The notes beneath the pieces are model-generated. The model did no database searches. It had not been told where the DNA came from and worked only from the letters and a program-made list of their open reading frames with translations. From Gammaproteobacteria bacterium (GTDB lineage: Bacteria > Pseudomonadota > Gammaproteobacteria > Pseudomonadales > Pseudohongiellaceae), in NCBI GenBank assembly GCA_003451715.1, contig DMJN01000335.1, positions 1-15,546 on the forward strand: a stretch of DNA of 15,546 nt. Reading direction: 5' to 3'. The first letter of the stretch is position 1. Every line of letters starts with the position of its first letter. This document shows, piece after piece, positions 12,087-15,546 of the stretch. Made by a program: the position numbers and the translations under genes.

Positions 12087-14414
12087 CTACTCCGGCCTCA
12101 ACACCAACCGATACTCCACAACCTCCTCAATCGCCCCCCGCGTAAACAAAAACGGAAAATACTCCCCATTCCCCAAATGCTCAGCCAGATCCCCATAAAA
12201 CGGACTACTAGGCTGCGCGCTCTGTCCAGGCGCATTGGTTGCAACGGAGTTATCCAGGTTAGAAAGATCGATAATGCGGCGGAAGTTCGCCCCAGTGGCA
12301 TTAACAGTACCGAAACCCCCCGGTCGCTCTACCGGTGTCAGGTCGAAGTCGGGAATAAACATATGGGGCAGCGCACTCGGATTGCTGCGGCCATAGCTCC
12401 ACCCGGCCCAGTCGCTTCCCCAGTCTTCGCTTAACTTGGCAACGGTCTTTTCGAGACCATCTGAAATTATTGCGCGACGTTGAGCAGTGGATGTGTTGGA
12501 ATCCAGAAATGCCTGCTGATCGGCCTGCCGGGTCCACTCGACATAGATCGCCGCGGCGATACTGTCCCTTGCAAGCACGCCATCCCATTCGGCGATCATG
12601 GCTCGGGCGCGCTCCACCCATGCATACTCAGAAGTCCAGCCCTGGAACACAGGGATGTCGCGTTCGGCGCGCAGCGAGTAGGCGTCGTGCTGGATGGCCT
12701 GATGATCCGCCACTGAGAACTGTTGGTCTGTACCCAGGATCTGGTGCAGGCGGGTGATGCGTGAAGTCTCCACACCACGAGTCGAGTGATAGAAGACCGG
12801 CCGCCCGTCGTAGCCTGGCGGGTGCACATTATTGTTGGCGGTGGTGATGTAGCCGCGTTCGGGATTGAATTCCCGGGGCAGATCTTCCCGGAAGCCCTGC
12901 CATTCGTATTGCCCGTTGCCCGGCACCGGCAGGCGCCCGTTCCAGCCGTCGCGGTCCGGGGTCAGCCCGGTGACCTGCAGTGCAATATTGCCCAGCACGT
13001 CGCCGCAGATCAGGCTGTGGGTGGGGATCATCCAGTACATGGCGCGCTCGAAGAAGTCCTCGCAGCTCTCTGCCTGGGCCATCTTGAAGCTACCTTTGTA
13101 GGCAGCCGTGCCGGGTTCCTTCACCACTGAGCGCACGGCGTAGGCCACGTTGTTCTCACTATCCTCGTAGATGACTGGTCCGTGGCGGCTGGATTTGATT
13201 TGCACGGTGCGGGGCGCTTCGCCCTTGATGGCGATTGTTTCTTCTATTACTTGCAGCGACTCCCAGCCATCCTGCCAGCGCACCTGGTTCGCATCGTTCG
13301 GATTCACTTCCTCCACGTACACGTCCACCATGTCGGTGCCGGCGAAGGTGAAGCCCCAGGCCATGCGTTCGTTATGTCCGGCGTCCACGCCGACGAAGGG
13401 CGGCTCGCCCCCACCCATCACATTCCAGCCTGGCGCGTTCAGATGTACGAAGTATCTGAGGGCAGGCATTTCGATGCGGCGGTGGGGATCGTTGGCGAGG
13501 ATCACCATACCGGTGGGTGAGCGCTCAGCACTCATGACCCAGTTGTTGCTGCCTTCGGTGGCGATCTGGGGGTTCGATACCATCGCCGTGCGTATCGCCG
13601 GTGTGAGATGACTGTACTGCTCAACTACTTCCAATGGAGGCAGCCGGTTGCCGGAGAAGGGATCGCCGTCCCCGGCACGCATGGCATCCACCACTTGCTG
13701 GGTAATGATGTCGACGTCGAGGCCCGCGGGAATTTCCAGATCGTCATAAGGATCCGGAGCGAAACGGCGGTTCGCTTCTGCGGCGCCTAACTGGCTCACG
13801 TTTCGGGCCAGCGAGATCTCACTGTTGGCGTGACCGCGCACGCTGGATAGACCCACCTGAGCCCAGCGCAGCACTACAGTCCGTGCCGTCCATGGATCCG
13901 GCACGACGCCGGTGAGCTGGAATTCCACCGGTAGATTGTCCCGGTTTGCTTCGATGAAGGCATTCACCCCACTGGCGTAGGCGGTAAAGATACGCTCACC
14001 CTCGGGGTGGTAGCTGGTCCATTCGGAGGCATCCCAGGGTCCGCGGAACATCATCTGCCGCGTACGCAGGTCATAGTCCAAGGCAGCCGGTCCGAAAATC
14101 TCCGCCAGGCGGCCCTCGTGCCAGCGTCGCCACATTTCCATCTGCCAGAGCCGGTCCTGGGCCATGACGTAGCCCTGGGCCATGAACAGGTCATCGGTGT
14201 TCCGGGCATAGATGTGGGGGATGCCCCAATGATCGCGCAGCACCTCAACCGGCTCTTTCAGGCCGGCAATGCTCAACTCGCCGCCGATCTGCGCCAGTGT
14301 GCTGCGCGCCAGTTCGTCGAAGGATTCGGGCGGTGATTCCGCTGCTTGTGCGCCCCCGGTGAAAATAAATACCGATAGCACTAAGCTGGTGCAACGACTT
14401 CCATAGAATGACAT
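12087..14414 (-). CDS. Penicillin acylase family Ntn-hydrolase (possible AHL acylase)
   Basis: The 775-residue precursor has full family length and a signal peptide (cleavage near AQA-A, residue 24). The alpha-subunit marks are VEVLRDHWGIPHIYA (56-70) and AQGYVMAQDRLWQMEMWRR (79-97). The self-cleavage and nucleophile site is TEG-SNNW, so Ser289 would become the N-terminal nucleophile of the beta subunit after excision of a spacer. ANDPHR (His311) and ITTANNNVHPPGY also fit family positions. Such enzymes hydrolyse amide bonds of penicillins, acyl-homoserine lactones or related N-acyl compounds in the periplasm; which one cannot be read. The ATG has AGGAG seven bases upstream (minus strand 14422-14426). 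It lies 84 bases downstream of the propeller gene on the same strand, with no terminator between, so it is likely second in an operon. Confidence 0.93.
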   Translation of the reverse strand: MSFYGSRCTSLVLSVFIFTGGAQAAESPPESFDELARSTLAQIGGELSIAGLKEPVEVLRDHWGIPHIYARNTDDLFMAQGYVMAQDRLWQMEMWRRWHEGRLAEIFGPAALDYDLRTRQMMFRGPWDASEWTSYHPEGERIFTAYASGVNAFIEANRDNLPVEFQLTGVVPDPWTARTVVLRWAQVGLSSVRGHANSEISLARNVSQLGAAEANRRFAPDPYDDLEIPAGLDVDIITQQVVDAMRAGDGDPFSGNRLPPLEVVEQYSHLTPAIRTAMVSNPQIATEGSNNWVMSAERSPTGMVILANDPHRRIEMPALRYFVHLNAPGWNVMGGGEPPFVGVDAGHNERMAWGFTFAGTDMVDVYVEEVNPNDANQVRWQDGWESLQVIEETIAIKGEAPRTVQIKSSRHGPVIYEDSENNVAYAVRSVVKEPGTAAYKGSFKMAQAESCEDFFERAMYWMIPTHSLICGDVLGNIALQVTGLTPDRDGWNGRLPVPGNGQYEWQGFREDLPREFNPERGYITTANNNVHPPGYDGRPVFYHSTRGVETSRITRLHQILGTDQQFSVADHQAIQHDAYSLRAERDIPVFQGWTSEYAWVERARAMIAEWDGVLARDSIAAAIYVEWTRQADQQAFLDSNTSTAQRRAIISDGLEKTVAKLSEDWGSDWAGWSYGRSNPSALPHMFIPDFDLTPVERPGGFGTVNATGANFRRIIDLSNLDNSVATNAPGQSAQPSSPFYGDLAEHLGNGEYFPFLFTRGAIEEVVEYRLVLRPE

Positions 14415-14498
14415 TGATGCTCTCCTGGTAGGTGGTTTATCCAGTTCTCCGTATTATTGGGATCAGACCAGGCATTACCCTAAGTTTGCGATCTGCTC

Positions 14499-15546
14499 TC
14501 AGTCTATCTTGACCAGACCCACCTGGTTGGAACTGCTCTGGTGAATCAGCAGATCGCCCTCTTCCGTTACCCAGACATTTCTCACGATGCCGACACCGGA
14601 GGGAATCGCCCAGCTCTGGAATGATTCGCTACGCGGGTTGAATCTCACCAGCGCATCGGGACGCATACCGGATTCGTTGTACCATATAACATCGTCTATA
14701 ACTGCTAGCGCATAGGGATGGGAACTGGGGCCGCTGGGGGAATCCCACTGTTTAATATCTCCCGTTACTGGATCCAGCCGGCCAATCTTGCCCATGGTGG
14801 AATTAACGAACCAGACAATGCCTTGACTATCCAGCCCCAGGCGGCGCACCCGGGTGCGGGTATCGGGCACTTCATAGTATTTTACTTCCAAGGTATCCGG
14901 ATGCATGGCACCGATCTTATTCGTACCGTTGTAGGCTATCCACAGGGTGCCGTCGGAACCGGCCTGAATACCATAGGGCCGAGGTTCGGTATCGATCTCT
15001 TGCAGATCACCGGTATCTGGGTTCAGGCGCCCCAGCATGGCAGCTCCCTGTGCTGTGAAGTAGAGATTGCCATTGGCATGAAACGTGGCGGAATGGGGAT
15101 CGCGCGCCTCGGTCTTATACTCGGTAACGATGCCGGTAGCGGGATCCAGCATACCAATCGTGGCATTGCTGTTGCCGGTGTACCAGATGTTACCGTCTTC
15201 ATCCGGCACAATGGTATGAGGACGGGCACTGCTGGGAAGTTGATACTCTTCCATCAAACCGGTTTCAGGATCGAGTCGACCGGTAAGGCTGGCCCACATG
15301 CCGGTCCACCAGATGGAACCATCCGGTGCTTCAACCGGATCTCGGGCACGTTGACCGAGGGTCGGCACGGTCCACTCGATGATCTCGATATCCACATCGC
15401 CGGCGATGAGATTCGGGCGGCGGGATGGGTCTTCAGGAAAATGTTCGGCCAGATACCTGGCAACGGTATTCGCCTGGGGACCATTCAGGTCGATCATGGT
15501 GGAGAACACCCTTCGCCATTCAGTGGCGCTACTATAGCCAACCGAG
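14499..15546 (-). CDS. Streptogramin-lyase-like seven-bladed propeller, 5'-truncated
   Basis: The frame stays open past the GTG at 15509 to the window edge (SVGYSSATEWRR before it), so the gene begins outside. Seven blade repeats can be counted in the pattern DG-xIW-x-T...IGRLDPxTG: SIWWTG, NIWYTG, NLYFTA, TLWIAY, IVWFVN, VIWYNE and DLLIHQ. This is the layout of virginiamycin B lyase-like (Vgb) proteins. The first 40 or so visible residues (ATEWRRVF, GPQANTVARYLAEHFPED) look like the helical end of a cytochrome-c-like domain, a known N-terminal partner of such propellers. The Glu of YNESG is followed two residues on by Gly rather than the His I recall for true Vgb catalysis, so a lyase function is doubtful. 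It may instead bind ligands or scaffold a periplasmic dehydrogenase-like complex. An acylase gene follows in the same direction. Confidence 0.85.
   Translation of the reverse strand, partial: SVGYSSATEWRRVFSTMIDLNGPQANTVARYLAEHFPEDPSRRPNLIAGDVDIEIIEWTVPTLGQRARDPVEAPDGSIWWTGMWASLTGRLDPETGLMEEYQLPSSARPHTIVPDEDGNIWYTGNSNATIGMLDPATGIVTEYKTEARDPHSATFHANGNLYFTAQGAAMLGRLNPDTGDLQEIDTEPRPYGIQAGSDGTLWIAYNGTNKIGAMHPDTLEVKYYEVPDTRTRVRRLGLDSQGIVWFVNSTMGKIGRLDPVTGDIKQWDSPSGPSSHPYALAVIDDVIWYNESGMRPDALVRFNPRSESFQSWAIPSGVGIVRNVWVTEEGDLLIHQSSSNQVGLVKID

Noticed and set aside
13171..13790. Plus-strand ORFs opposite the acylase
   Set aside because: Shadows of a long minus-strand gene with full family length and a signal peptide.

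Overview
The window looks like chromosomal DNA of a marine or aquatic, aerobic heterotrophic gammaproteobacterium. This is inferred from moderate GC content, Shine-Dalgarno-led genes, dispersed REP-like palindromes with GGGGAyAGACCAC arms, a PQQ-dependent dehydrogenase, an FNR/Anr-type box, and a secreted redoxin-cytochrome c-copper monooxygenase fusion. The species cannot be named from the sequence. I see no tRNA, rRNA, CRISPR array, integrase or insertion sequence.

Layout. (1) 2-3149, + strand: the 3' part of a PQQ alcohol dehydrogenase with a lanthanide-type Asp, a four-helix membrane protein of unknown function, and a sodium:solute symporter. These form a probable uptake-and-oxidation operon. 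(2) 3150-3515: a 366-base spacer holding at most a 50-codon secretory-looking ORF. (3) 3516-5270: a secreted alpha/beta hydrolase. (4) 5390-6707: an ECF sigma factor overlapping a membrane protein that has an anti-sigma-like cytoplasmic tail and a periplasmic DsbA-like CNPC domain. (5) 6765-7262 (-): a small anchored protein, possibly a split beta-barrel. (6) 7473-8303: a CPBP intramembrane protease divergent from a TetR regulator, with three operator-like repeats exactly 21 bases apart between them. (7) 9001-10863: a perfect FNR/Anr box and -10 element ahead of the redoxin-cytochrome c-PHM-like copper monooxygenase. (8) 11157-11930: an exported DUF4097-like beta-solenoid with about seven DGSG turns. 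(9) 12087-15546 (-): a penicillin-acylase-family Ntn hydrolase downstream of a 5'-truncated seven-bladed streptogramin-lyase-like propeller.

How the parts fit: most genes are exported or membrane bound and deal with periplasmic oxidation, hydrolysis of acyl or ester compounds, and envelope redox sensing. The strongest candidate for an undescribed system is the sigma factor paired with a DsbA-fused putative anti-sigma factor, a possible sensor of periplasmic thiol state. The second is the FNR-box-controlled haem-copper monooxygenase whose redoxin domain has lost its cysteines.

Spacers are rich in palindromes. Four REP-like elements (5284-5325, 6714-6757, 7419-7466, 8887-8965) lie within about 15 bases of a stop codon, and one contains the tetR stop. 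Two of them share a loop sequence in opposite orientation. Functional calls rest on motif reading alone; no database search was run.
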